Below, piece by piece: positions 1-10,274 of a DNA stretch of 64,000 bases (its first letter is position 1; each line of letters opens with the position of its first letter). Below the pieces are notes generated by a model, which saw nothing but the letters and a program-made list of their open reading frames with translations, was not told the origin of the DNA and ran no database searches. The stretch covers positions 132,358,163 to 132,422,162 of the forward strand of contig CM057000.1 in NCBI GenBank assembly GCA_029891345.1. The letters run 5' to 3'. The translations under genes and the position numbers were made by a program. The DNA is from Dryococelus australis. Lineage: Eukaryota; Arthropoda; Insecta; Phasmatodea; Phasmatidae.

Positions 1-150
1 CCTCCTTCCTCATCGCTCCCTCTATGGTGCTGGAGGAGCTGTTCTTTGAGTTTGGGGACACCAGTGACCCCTGGACCCTCACCACACTACCATTGGAAGG
101 CCACACATTCCTTGCACCACGTGGAAGGAACGGGAGAGCCATGACATTAG
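1..150 (+). CDS. Internal exon of an unrecognised protein, 5' part cut by the window edge
   Basis: Read in the frame starting at base 3, this stretch is open from the window edge. It encodes a conserved-looking segment containing IAPSMVLEELFFEFGD followed by a Pro/Gly-poor stretch. The exon ends after the first base of a glycine codon, at a GTACGC donor (151). The next exon (342-644) begins with the two bases that finish this codon, so the splice keeps phase (phase 1 intron of 191 bp). The block is clearly richer in G+C than the DNA to its right, as expected of coding sequence in an AT-rich genome. I do not recognise the family, and the gene begins outside the window. Shown by sequence: open frame and matched splice phase. 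Inferred: that it is expressed host coding sequence rather than an old repeat. Confidence 0.55.
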
Positions 151-341
151 GTACGCTCCCGGTGGATTGAACTTGCTGGTCAGATGCCCAACTCTCATCG
201 CTCCCCTAGTGGTGCTGAGAGGTTTGCATTCTGGTGCAGGGAAGTCTACTCTCACGGGACACCCACACACTGTTAAACACTGACACGTCAACTGCCCGAC
301 TCCAGCTGCTCTGATCTATACCTCATGCCGTACACCCACAG

Positions 342-644
342 GGGTGGAGTTGAGAGACGGGCCAGAAAGGCAAGGGCAATTGCTAAGCTTTCCCAAGGGA
401 GTACGTATCCTTTATAACGGGTTCGGGTTACTCAGTCCACGGGAACAAGCTGTGCTTCAACGACGCCTCAGCAAACCAGTTCCAGACATTGTTCCAGTCG
501 GATTGTTCGAGCCACCCACCAGGATCGCGGAGGGATACCATCCTGTAGTGCAGGAGGCACTCTTTGGCCTCAGACAGCCAGACGTGACTCGCCTAGTGTT
601 ACCCAAGTTACCTAGGGGCGAGGGCCGTCTGACAGCGGAGACTG
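342..644 (+). CDS. Second exon of the same unrecognised protein
   Basis: The exon follows a CCCACAG acceptor (AG at 340-341) and continues the frame of the exon ending at 150. It encodes about 101 residues, beginning GVELRDGPERQG and including KGVRILYNGFGLLSPREQ and PVVQEALFGLRQPDVTRLVL. It ends after the first base of a codon, before a second GTACGC donor at 645. Left unspliced, the frame stops at 668-670. The residue mix (Leu, Val, Arg and Pro rich, no low complexity) looks like a folded domain. No catalytic motif or membrane segment is visible. The next exon was not found in the following DNA, so the downstream intron is long. A cryptic or decayed exon remains possible. Confidence 0.55.
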
Positions 645-1078
645 GTACGCGTCACCGTATTTGTATATGATCAATATTTCACATTTGACAAAATAGTCAC
701 TACATTTGACAAAATAGTCACTACACACATGCACCAGTTGAATATTGAAATTTTCGCTTGTTAACCTACAGGAGATAATTACAGTTTCCTTTGCATACAG
801 TGCATTCCAAAAATATTAACAAATTACCACAGGATATACAGTCTATGACTATGTATCACCTTGAAAAACCTTACAATTCATCTCTGGGTCTTGTATTCTA
901 ATGAATTTTAGCAATGTACATCACTACTTCATGGTTAACCTTCTGCATAAAATTTTAATGTAATTTGTTCTAAATTTCTACGAACTTAATGTGTGACTGA
1001 TAGCCAATTGCTTTTATACTTTATATGCCTTCAGAGCAATGGCTTTCTTTGTTCAGCTTGGAGTGTAAAGTAAAACCT
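645..1078. other. Presumed intron sequence, nothing identified
   Basis: This AT-rich stretch contains a short direct repeat (the 'acatttgacaaaatagtcacta' type motif occurs twice near 682-725). It has no supportable gene. It probably belongs to the intron after the exon ending at 644. Confidence 0.3.
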
Positions 1079-2317
1079 GTAGTAGTACAGATCCTTGTTA
1101 TTTGTTTATTTTGATACTAGAGTATTTTCTGTTTATGTTATGGTATACTTGGATTACAGAAACATAATGTTTACTTATTTAAAATTTCATTTTTTTTACA
1201 CTCTCCAGATACAAAAATATTAAACAAATAGCAGTTTACATTTTTTTGTTGACATTTGTCAGATTTCTTTCAATTCACAAGTAATAGATTAACTCAGATA
1301 GAGGACAGTATGAGCAAACCCTGCTAAAGACTTTTGATTCTTCATAGCAGTTGTCTGTTACAATTAATTAAAATTCAATATTCTTAAATATTTTTCTCTG
1401 TGGTAAGAGTAAAAGTTTACGCATAAAGTTTTCTCTTTAATGTTTTGTCTGAGGTACTTTTTGAAATAACAATTAGAACGTGACAACACTAGGATTGCTA
1501 CGATGCTAAGCAAAATGATTCTTAAGCCTAAAGTTTCTTCATCACGATGGCATGGCAGCAAATGGATGTAAGTGAAAGAAGCTATGTTTAGACACCGAGT
1601 TTGGCTGGTGCCGAACACCACTGCAACTGAGAAATGACCAAGAGTTGATGATGTCCAGATTTCCAGGAGATATGGGCGTGTTTATTTCCCACTCAGCCAG
1701 ATGATGGTATCCTGAAGGATGAGAATGTTGGAGCTATGTCATCGCATCAATCTTTCATGTAAGCTCTGTCCATGATAGTTTCATAGTAGTCTTGCTGTTC
1801 ATCAAACTGTTTAGTGTGAGTTTCATTAAACGTATAAAACTTTATATAATTCAATTTAAAGAAGCCTGAATGATTCCATATTGGGAAGTTAAGATTACAT
1901 ATATAAAACAATTTTGCGGAAGTTCCCTACCAAGTGTACAATCAGAAGTCTCGAACCATTTATTGCTGGCCTGAGATACATTTCAAATGAAGTAAACTGA
2001 TATCAGTCCATAAATAGTCAGTTGTCTGTTTGAAGATTGTGCCTATATGTAATCATAAATGTATGAGAGTAAAATTAATTCAGTAATGATTTCTCACATA
2101 TCACACACATATCTTGAACAGAATGGCTGACAGCAAATTAATATTAGTTGCATATGATATGATGTAATTTTAAAATGATTTGTTTTTTCCTTCGTTAAAA
2201 TATAGTAGTCTGAATTTTAGTGTATGCGTAATATATTTGTAGTGTTTAAAATTGTCTAATTAATGATGAAAGTTATGAACTACTCACAATGAATGGATTG
2301 TTCCTACTATTCAAATA
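1079..2317 (+). repeat. Left arm of a large inverted duplication
   Basis: This ~1.24-kb arm is matched base for base by the reverse complement of 2701-5083 once a LINE insert (3542-4680) is removed from the right arm. In the stretches I aligned there is only an occasional mismatch, for example one base in the 80 bases around 2000-2080. That implies a recent duplication or ongoing homogenisation. The arm carries no convincing ORF. It could be a foldback transposon, two inverted copies of one non-coding element, or a palindromic duplication of local DNA. Exact outer edges and target duplications were not resolved. Confidence 0.85.
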
Positions 2318-2700
2318 TTTGGTTGTCGCATGTCACTCCACTGTGATAATCTAAAGCCATGAATACTATTTTTTTCTTTCAAATGGTCAATGAACACATC
2401 AAGTGTAAGAAACTGCATTATATTACATGGAAATTTCATTAATATATTTGCATGCATGTCTATCAAATATGAGATTTTAACTTATCATCTTTGGAATGTT
2501 TTGCCCAGTATAATTCTCCTTGTATGCTCCCACAGCAGTATGCGTATAAAGCAATTTGTATGAAAGGCCTAATCTTTTCATGGAATCAAAACACTTATGT
2601 TTGGTAGTTGTGGACTGCATGATCAAAGAATATTGAATATTACACAATTTAGGCTGAGTTTCATGTTTCTTTCTCCTCTATTCACATCACACCACAATAT
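2318..2700. other. Unique spacer between palindrome arms
   Basis: This 383-bp AT-rich spacer separates the two arms. It has no gene or repeat that I can identify. In single-stranded form it would be the loop of a very long hairpin. Confidence 0.6.
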
Positions 2701-5083
2701 ATATTTGAATAGTAGGAACAAGCCATTCAATGTGAGTAGTACACAACTCTCATCATTAATCAAACAATTTCAAACACTACAAATATATTACGCATACACT
2801 AAAATTCAGACAACTATATTTTAACGAAGGAAAAAACAAATCATTTTAAAATTACATCATCATATCATATGCAACTAATATTAATTTGCTGTCAGCCATT
2901 CTGTTCAAGATTTGTGTGTGATATGTGAGAAATCATTACTGAATTAATTTTACTCTCATACATTTATGATTACATATAGGCGCAATCTTCAAACAGACAA
3001 CTGACTATTTATGGACTGATATCAGTTTACTTCACTTGAAATGTATCTCAGGCCAGCAATAAATGGTTCGAGACTTCTGATTGTACACTTGGTAGGGAAC
3101 TTCCGCAAAATTGTTTTATATATGTAATCTTAACTTCCCAATATGGAATCATTCAGGCTTCTTTAAATTGAATTATATAAAGTTTTATACGTTTAATGAA
3201 ACTCACACTAAACAGTTTGACGAACAGCAAGACTACTATGAAACTATCATGGACAGAGCTTACATGAAAGATTGATGCGATGACATAGCTCCAACATTCT
3301 CATCCTTCAGGATACCATCATCTGGCTGAGTGGGAAATAAACACGCCCATATCTCCTGGAAATCTGGACATCATCAACTCTTGGTCATTTCTCAGTTGCA
3401 GTGGTGTTCGGCACCAGCCAAACTCGGTGTCTAAACATAGCTTCTTTCACTTACATCCATTTGCTGCCATGCCATCGTGATGAAGAAACTTTAGGCTTAA
3501 GAATCTATTTGTCTAGCATTGTAGCAATCCTAGTGTTGTCAAGTTCATAGATTTTGAGAAGGCATTCGATAAGGTGCCCCATGGAACACTGATGAGGAAA
3601 GTCGAGGCACTGATTCCAGACAGGAGGGTAGTGGAATGGATAGGGGACTTTCCCAGGGGGCGAAGGCAGAGGGTGAAAGTGGGGGGAGGCAATATTGGAG
3701 GAAGAGGAGGTTACATCAGGGGTACCACAGGGAAGCGTGCTGGGTCCTTTGTTATTTACCATAATGGTAAATGACATGGGTTTGGGGATTAGAGGAAAAA
3801 TCAGATTGTTTGCAGACAATTGTGTTGTATATGCTGAGGTGGGAGAGGGGGGCGGAAATTTGCAGGCAGACATTGATAAGATATGGTTGTGGACCAGGAA
3901 ACATAAAATGAAGATAAATGTAAGAAAAACTATTTTAGTGAGGTTCACAAGGAAGAAGATGATAAGCAGGGACATGTACAGATGGGAGGGACAAGAGATA
4001 GAAGAAGCAGCAGAATATAAGTATCTAGGGATTATACTGCAGGGAGACCTCAGGTGGAAAAAACAGGTAGAGAGGGTGGTTGCAAAGGGAAGAAGGGCTC
4101 TGGGTATGCTGGGAAGGGTGCTGAATGGAGTCAGCTGTGAGGTGAACGAGAAGGCGTATGGCACAATGGTACAGCCAATGTTAGAATATGCTGCAGCAGT
4201 ATGGGGCCCATATGTGAAGGTGGAGGTACGGGAACTGGAAAAGGTGCAGAGAAAGGCAGCAAGATGGGTGAAGGGTAGATGGAGAAGGCAGGGCAAGATG
4301 GTGAGGAAGAAGGGAACTATAGGCCATCAGTGATGATGAAAGGAATGGGGTGGAGCTCGTTGATGGGCAGGAGTTAAGTTGAACGGTTAGTCAGGATGTA
4401 CAGGGTGGTGAATGAAGAGGGAGAATGGAGAGGGCTACACTGCAAGCTAAGTAAGGGGGTGTTTAGGGGAAGAGGAAACAACAGTGAGAAGCTTCAGAGG
4501 GTGTGGAGGAGAACGGAGCTTGGTAGGCAGTCCATGCTTGTGAGATCTGTGAGGGAGTGGTATCTGTGAGAGGGGTTGGTAAATTCAGGAAGGGAGTGGA
4601 AAAGGAGTTGGTTGGGTGAAGGAGAATTGAGAGAGCTCGCCACCGGGCGGTAGCCTAATTGCAAGTGTATGTATGTATAGTTGTTTTTCTAATTGTTATT
4701 TCAAAAAGTACCTCAGACAAAACATTAAAGAGAAAACTTTATGCGTAAACTTTTACTCTTACCACAGAGAAAAATATTTAAGAATATTGAATTTAAATTG
4801 ATTGTAACAGACAACTGCTATGAAGAATCAAAAGTCTTTAGCAGGGTTTGCTCATACTGTCTTCTATATCTGAGTTAATCTATTACTTGTGAAGTGAAAG
4901 AAATCTGACAAATGTCAACAAAAAAATGTAAACTGCTATTTGTTTAATATTTTTGTATCTGGAGTGTGTAAAAGAGATGAATTTTAAATAAGTAAACATT
5001 ATGTTTCTGAAATCCAAGTATCATAACAAACAAAAAATACTCTAGCATCAAAATTTACAAATAACAAGGATCTGTAATACTAC
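2701..5083 (-). repeat. Right arm of the inverted duplication, interrupted by a LINE
   Basis: This is the reverse complement of 1079-2317. The arm runs 2701-3541, is interrupted by a LINE fragment (3542-4680), and resumes at about 4691. The left arm has no insert at the matching site (around 1475-1490), so the LINE landed after the duplication formed. The total arm length without the insert is close to that of the left arm. Confidence 0.85.
3542..4680 (+). mobile_element. 5'-truncated CR1/Jockey-like LINE, reverse transcriptase C-terminal half
   Basis: The insert starts inside the RT domain (FIDFEKAFDKVPHG) and continues with GVPQGSVLGPLLF, a FADN box at about 3809-3820, YLGIIL and EYAAAVWGPY. 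These are the fingers, palm and thumb motifs of non-LTR RTs in the order seen in CR1/Jockey-group elements. The catalytic FADD box reads FADN, so the second aspartate is lost. A frameshift lies near 3680-3700, between the frame holding the VPHG motif and the frame holding the FADN box, and a further shift follows 4333, before the C-terminal region. The 3' end is a short (TGTA)n run at about 4665-4680, typical of LINE tails. A possible 5-base target duplication is gttgt (3535-3539 and 4680-4684). The copy is dead. Confidence 0.85.
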
Positions 5084-6602
5084 AAACTCAACTTAAAAAA
5101 CTAGAAACCTGATAACCGACAGTGTTTATACCTAATTTGTAATTCTGACATGTTCTACACCCTAGAGCAAATAATGCTCATTTTTGGGTCTGAGGAACAC
5201 ACTATTAAAAATAGGGCCTAAACAAACAGACTCATTTATTGGGGCTTCAAATACCTACATAGTCCGTATTGCTCTCTTTTAAATTACTGTGTATAGTGTG
5301 TGTTATGTGAAATTTAACTATTTAGTATTTAATAAGACTATCTATCGTAGTTAGTTCTAGTAAATCAGTACTATTTTTAAGATACAAAGAATGATTTTCT
5401 TATTGTTCATATTCTAGATGTACCTACATTATTTATCTTCTTGTTAAAACATTATCACACACACCTGCAACCTGTATGACCTACTCACCCAGTACACAAA
5501 TCAATGACCAGAACCATACATTCCCCCTCCTGCCCTCCAAACCAAAGCATCCCACACCTAAATAAACATAAGTTGTACAGATTCTGTATACGAGGGCATA
5601 CTATGCTCTTTGAAACATACAATAAATAAAATAAATAAAAAGTAAAAACACTCTCGTGTTCAGTTGCTCAGAATCAATGCAGACATGGTTCAAAAGTAAC
5701 TGAACATGGTGGACAATTCATACTCTCACTAAAATTGCTGAAACATATTTCAATAAGCTCAGGAAATCCAGCCACTAACAATGAGGAAAAAAAATCAAAT
5801 GAGACAAACAGTAATGTTAGTACATACGAGTGCTGCAGTTCCGGCAACACATAATTACCACAGCATATTAAAGATAAATAATATAAATGAAGACAAAAAC
5901 ACTTAAAACATTCTATTAAAACCAACACAAACTTCCGGTAGCTGATAAATACCTGCTACTTACTACAAATGCCAAATTGCAAAATTTGACAAAACAACAG
6001 CCCTCATTACTTATCTTCATGTCTAAAAACCAATTTACATTTTTAAAAATATTTTCATATGCATAACACACTATCTATTGTGAACTTGTTCAAAAGTGGC
6101 CTTCTTACTCTGCGGTCCAGGTTTTTTTTTGCAAAGTATCTTATACACAAAGCACAATGGTTCTTACTATTTAAAACATGCCTAGTTTACTTAAAGAACA
6201 GTTACTTGTTTTTAAAAAAAATTGTGTAATTATGTGTTCACACACGTATTTTGAAGTTTAAAACCACCATGGTGCTGATTTTTCATTTTGAATTTTTTCT
6301 AACAACCGCTAATTACAAATACCAAATTGCCAAATACGTCACCATTTTTTAATACAAAAAACAGGTCACGTAATCATTTTGTCAACAAAATTTGTAATTT
6401 CCGACACTGCCAGTTTTCATTTCTGTTTCTTCATTCTCCCAAGCATTACACATAACTTTACGTGTCAGATAATATCTTTCACATAAAATTATGTTCAAAA
6501 TATTAAAGGATAAAACTAATTAAACATATTTCAACATACTATGTGCCTAACTAGGCATGTACAAGCCTACTGAACTTCAAGACGACAAGGTAAGTAGTCG
6601 GT
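5084..6602. other. AT-rich DNA with a LINE/SINE-like (ATAAA)n tail
   Basis: No gene is supported here. At 5617-5646 an (ataaa)n run follows a C-rich block (5460-5600). This resembles the 3' tail of an old non-LTR element on the + strand. The rest is AT-rich and unassigned. Confidence 0.3.
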
Positions 6603-7357
6603 CAGGGACCTATTTCATAAAAGTTACAATTCGACAGGTTACAGGAAATTATCAGACAGGTTTACAATCAGACAAATGTGAATTTCATAAAATATGACAA
6701 GTTTACAAGTTTGTCACGACAAATTTGTAGAATTGTATGACAATTTGACAAGTTGTTTCACAAAAGTTTTTAAGTGACAGGTAAAAATCCGATAAATTTT
6801 GTCAAGATGTTCAGACTGTTTTATGAAACACGAGTATAATCATCCGATGACATATCGACAAATTTGTAGAATTGTCACTGCAGAAGTGACACAGGCAAAC
6901 TTTCCTACGTAACCAGTAATCTGTAATGTTTATATAACATGGCATAGCAACTGTGTTTCAATATTGTGTGAATTAACATTGCTTATCTTGGATCTGGTTT
7001 AACATAGAAATATTATCCACATTATTCAACATTTTGATGCTAGACTGAAAAAAAATCATGTGGGTGGGATTATTAGGTATTTACCGCTAATTATTTGTGG
7101 TAGGAATCAACTGTTCATGAATTGCATATAAGGCTGCGATCAATTATAGTAAGCACATTTCAGAGCTATCTAGTATGTAATAAATTAAACTTACAGTTTG
7201 ACATATAGCCTAATTGTCACGTTTATGAAACTGTTATTTTGAGACTGACAATTTACACTTTTTTGCCTGTCAAATAAGAGAAACTTGTATTATCTATGTC
7301 ATGACATACTGACAAATGACAAATTGTCATACGTCACGTTTTATAAAATAGGGCCCA
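6603..7357. mobile_element. Non-autonomous DNA transposon (MITE) with CCTATTT-ATAAAA termini
   Basis: The left end reads GGGACCTATTTCATAAAA. The reverse complement of the right end reads GGGCCCTATTTTATAAAA, giving terminal inverted repeats of about 18-20 bp. The ~750-bp interior holds no transposase. It does contain many copies of a GACAAATTTGT-like palindromic word, for example near 6718 and 6855, each followed by AGAATTGT. I could not decide the target duplication, so the superfamily is left open. Confidence 0.6.
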
Positions 7358-7448
7358 GAGGTTACATAACACAAACATTGCAGTTGGTATAGCCTAGGTA
7401 TTTTATCTTTGGAGTTTAATGGCATGGTAAGTCCATTTTCTTATAATG

Positions 7449-8125
7449 GGTTGATTGGACTGTGTCCATTGGTAACCATGAGACTAAATAAACATACCCA
7501 GGCTCAGCAAGACAAAAACAAAAAAGCCTTTAACAACACCACAGAGAGATAATTAGGAAACACAGTTTCCTTGTCAATAGAATATTAAAACGACACAAAG
7601 GACGAATAACTTAAGTCTACTGCGATTCTTCTTCCAGTTTCTCACCTGAAGGAGAGGGCAGATTCCATGCACCAAAATGTTGTGAAAACTTTTAATTATT
7701 TTTTGTGGTTCTGTGTATTCTGTTGTTATATTTTTATTTGTAGTTCGTATGTTGGCCATATTGTTGATTTATTTGGTTTTATAACCTGACAAGAAATATT
7801 TTTCTTGATTTGTGATTCATTGTGTTTTTATTTTATTTTTGCTTGTTTTGAGTTTTTGTTGCTCTGCTGTGAACACTGATATTGATTTTGATTGATGTTC
7901 TGTTCACTTTTGTGGTGGTACGTTTTCACCATCATGTTGTCCTTTCTTTTGATTTGCTTTGGTTGTGTCCTGTTGTATAATACCTAATCAGTTGTTTGTC
8001 AGTCTTTGTTGTTGTTTTAATATTCTATTGACAAGAGAACAGCTTTTCCTAATTATCTGTCTATGGTGTTGTAAAAGGTTTTTTTCGTTTTTGTCTTGCT
8101 AAGCAATGGACAAATCCAATCAAAC
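7449..8125. mobile_element. TIR element with ~110-150 bp inverted ends
   Basis: The left arm (about 7449-7600) and the right arm (about 8000-8125) are inverted copies. Shared words include TTGATTGGA near the tips, CAGCAAGACAAAAAC, CAACACCA, GATAATTAGGAAA and GTCAATAGAATATTAAAAC. The left arm has a ~30-bp insertion near 7472-7502. The interior, read on the - strand, is CA-rich and holds only a 61-codon ORF (7574-7759) that I do not consider a gene. It is most simply a non-autonomous DNA transposon or foldback element. Confidence 0.6.
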
Positions 8126-10016
8126 ACCATCATAAAAATATGTATAGGTATAATAAAGTGGTAGCCACACAAGTCTACTAACATGCTGTATTATATATAA
8201 ACATGACAATGTATCACATTAACAAACCACTGAGGCCTATGGTTTAGAGAAACAAACATAGCTGACATTTACCTTAATGCTACACACATCACAGCTTTTG
8301 GTAACTAGGTATAATTTGCAGGATTAAGGTTGGTTCGCGCAGTCAACATTACAGAAAATTCCTTATAAGTAATACATGTCAATCCGATAGGGCACGATCG
8401 ACGTCAATTGTATATCCGCTCGCGTCAGGCGTGGAGAGGAATGACCACGGTGTTAGTGCCCGACAGTTGCAATCAATGAACATCGCGATGCACTTATGAA
8501 TGACGCCTACAACTCATTCATGCGGCGCCCTTGATCAAGAACGATAAATACAGCCCAGCCCTCATGAACACAAGAGGGAATCACATTTTTTTGACAGCAT
8601 AACTTTACAGGCGGTACTCGCTCCCCGAGCGAACGGAACAACTGGCGCGACAGTTAGGACATAGTTTAACACGGCCAACTCTTAATTTCTCTTAAACGTA
8701 ACATCAAAACACAATAACAAGAAAATGGAGGCAAGAGGAACATAGCCTACCATGACCTAGCCCCATTTCACAATTCCCTACATTTTAAAACCATACAGCT
8801 AAACACACAATAACGTGACTTTGTACTTACTCCTCATATGCCTCGGTCATGATTCAAAAAGCTGACAATCCTATTTATGCCCCATTTCGTACTTAATTCC
8901 ACCATTTTTGAACCATATAAAATACATCAGCCACTACTAGCAAGACAGGAAGTCGTCTTTATGAAGATGCTTTGCTTTTCCAGTCTTCTATTCAGCGTAA
9001 CCGCGCATGTCTGGGAGATTGTTCTGATCAAACGTAGTCCAGTCTACATGATTTTTACTGTGTGCATCACTGTGGTATCTTTTCAGGCGATTTTTTATAA
9101 TCATCAACATATTTCTACAAATTTCAAAATAATTAATTTTGTATCATGATTATTATAAGAATGGCGGCCTGCTGGGTTCTAAAATCTAATGCTGCAATGG
9201 CGGCCAAAAACAAAACTGTAAATAAACAATACAAAACGTTGAATTGTTTACTTAAAGTTACATTAACATAATTTTAGGTGATTTCAAACTATAACAAAAT
9301 TAACTGTCTTTCAAACAAAATACTAAATTAAATAAAACAGTTAAATAACCATTACGCTGCTACTTCGGAAATGCGCGGTTAGTATAATAATTTCTATAAT
9401 TAAGATGACAATTCAGAACATGACCGGCAGTAAAAGTGTACTAATAAAATTTACGATCGCTTTGTGTTAAATACAAAATACTGGAAATCGCGTTTCGAGC
9501 TGAATGACTGACACCTACTGGCAGAAATGGAATACTATTTCAGTGGTAAACCACCAATAACAATTAATGCAGGGAATAATACGTAATTTTCAAAAACCCT
9601 TAAAAAAAATAAATGTTATAAATCCTATCAAAAAATGATCATAAGAAGTGGCCTAATATCTTGGTAGGATAAAAGTGCTAGGAACTCTCAAAAATATAAT
9701 TGCAAGATGGTCACTGCCTGAAGTCCTACATCTATTTTTTGTTTATTCTTATAAAACTTATTGCACTTTAGTGAATTGTAAATACACCTTAACTCACTAT
9801 TGCAACCAAGGGATCAACGGTATGTATATTAATTAATTAATTAATTAATATATCCTATCTGCATGCTCTCACCTAACTCTGACGTCTAGTACCAAAGCGT
9901 CAATTACAAGAAGCTATTACTTGCTCTATGGAAAGGAAACCGCGAAAATGTACGGTGAAAATAAACAAGCGTGTGATTGTATACATTTTTGAATTGGAAT
10001 TGTTCGAGGGTGCACA
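8126..10016. promoter_or_regulatory. CpG-richer intergenic region, likely promoter territory upstream of MZT2
   Basis: The block 8330-8680 is far richer in CG dinucleotides than its AT-rich surroundings. Two ATGGCGGCC words occur at 9161-9169 and 9197-9205. These match the core of YY1-type promoter elements known from animals. A perfect (TTAA)n palindrome lies at 9826-9851. The MZT2-like ORF starts at 10017. The - strand has an ATG followed by a GTAAGTAC donor near 8828-8850, which could be a first exon running left, but no further exon was found. Promoter function is inferred only. Confidence 0.3.
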
Positions 10017-10274
10017 ATGGCATGCTTAAAGAAGAATATTATTTGCAAGAGCGAAGAAGAAGCATTGTTAGAATTAACAGCGTTGGCTGGTTTGAAGATA
10101 AAACCAGAAATTCAAAAAGCGTTGATATTTCTCCTGCGTGAAGATGTCTCACCTATCACCGTGTGTTTTCTGTTGAAAGAAATTTGCAACAAAATACCCG
10201 CATTTACACCAGATTCGACCTCTAGGAAATCTAACCGCATTTCATCTGTTTTGGAATTGGACAAAAGGAAATAG
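10017..10274 (+). CDS. MZT2: Mitotic-spindle organizing protein 2 (MOZART2)-like, complete 85-aa ORF
   Basis: MOZART2 proteins are small partners of the gamma-tubulin ring complex; they bind GCP subunits and help recruit and anchor the complex at centrosomes. Residues about 13-57 carry the family core: EEEALLELTALAGLKI, then PEIQKALIFLLREDVSP, then a hydrophobic LLKEIC end. This matches the conserved helical region of MZT2 in position and spacing (acidic start, Leu-rich helix, Pro-Glu/Asp, second helix with a V-x-P turn). The start has a good context (A at -3, G at +4). The protein is shorter than human MZT2 (about 158 aa) because it lacks the long low-complexity C-terminus; the last 25 residues are basic and Ser-rich. 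The coding sequence has no intron. A retrocopy is possible, but I see no adjacent poly(A) tract or target duplication. AATAAA signals follow at 10337, 11028 and 11829. Confidence 0.75.
   Translation: MACLKKNIICKSEEEALLELTALAGLKIKPEIQKALIFLLREDVSPITVCFLLKEICNKIPAFTPDSTSRKSNRISSVLELDKRK

Noticed and set aside
3505-4296. 263-codon - strand ORF
   Set aside because: It is the antisense shadow of the LINE reverse transcriptase on the + strand; its Ser/Pro/His-rich product is an artefact.
7574-7759. 61-codon - strand ORF as a gene
   Set aside because: It lies inside a TIR element in strand-biased CA-rich sequence and has no domain or conserved pattern.
8828-8850. ATG plus GTAAGTAC donor on the - strand, as a first coding exon
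   Set aside because: Only six codons, and no matching downstream exon to the left; too little to call a gene.
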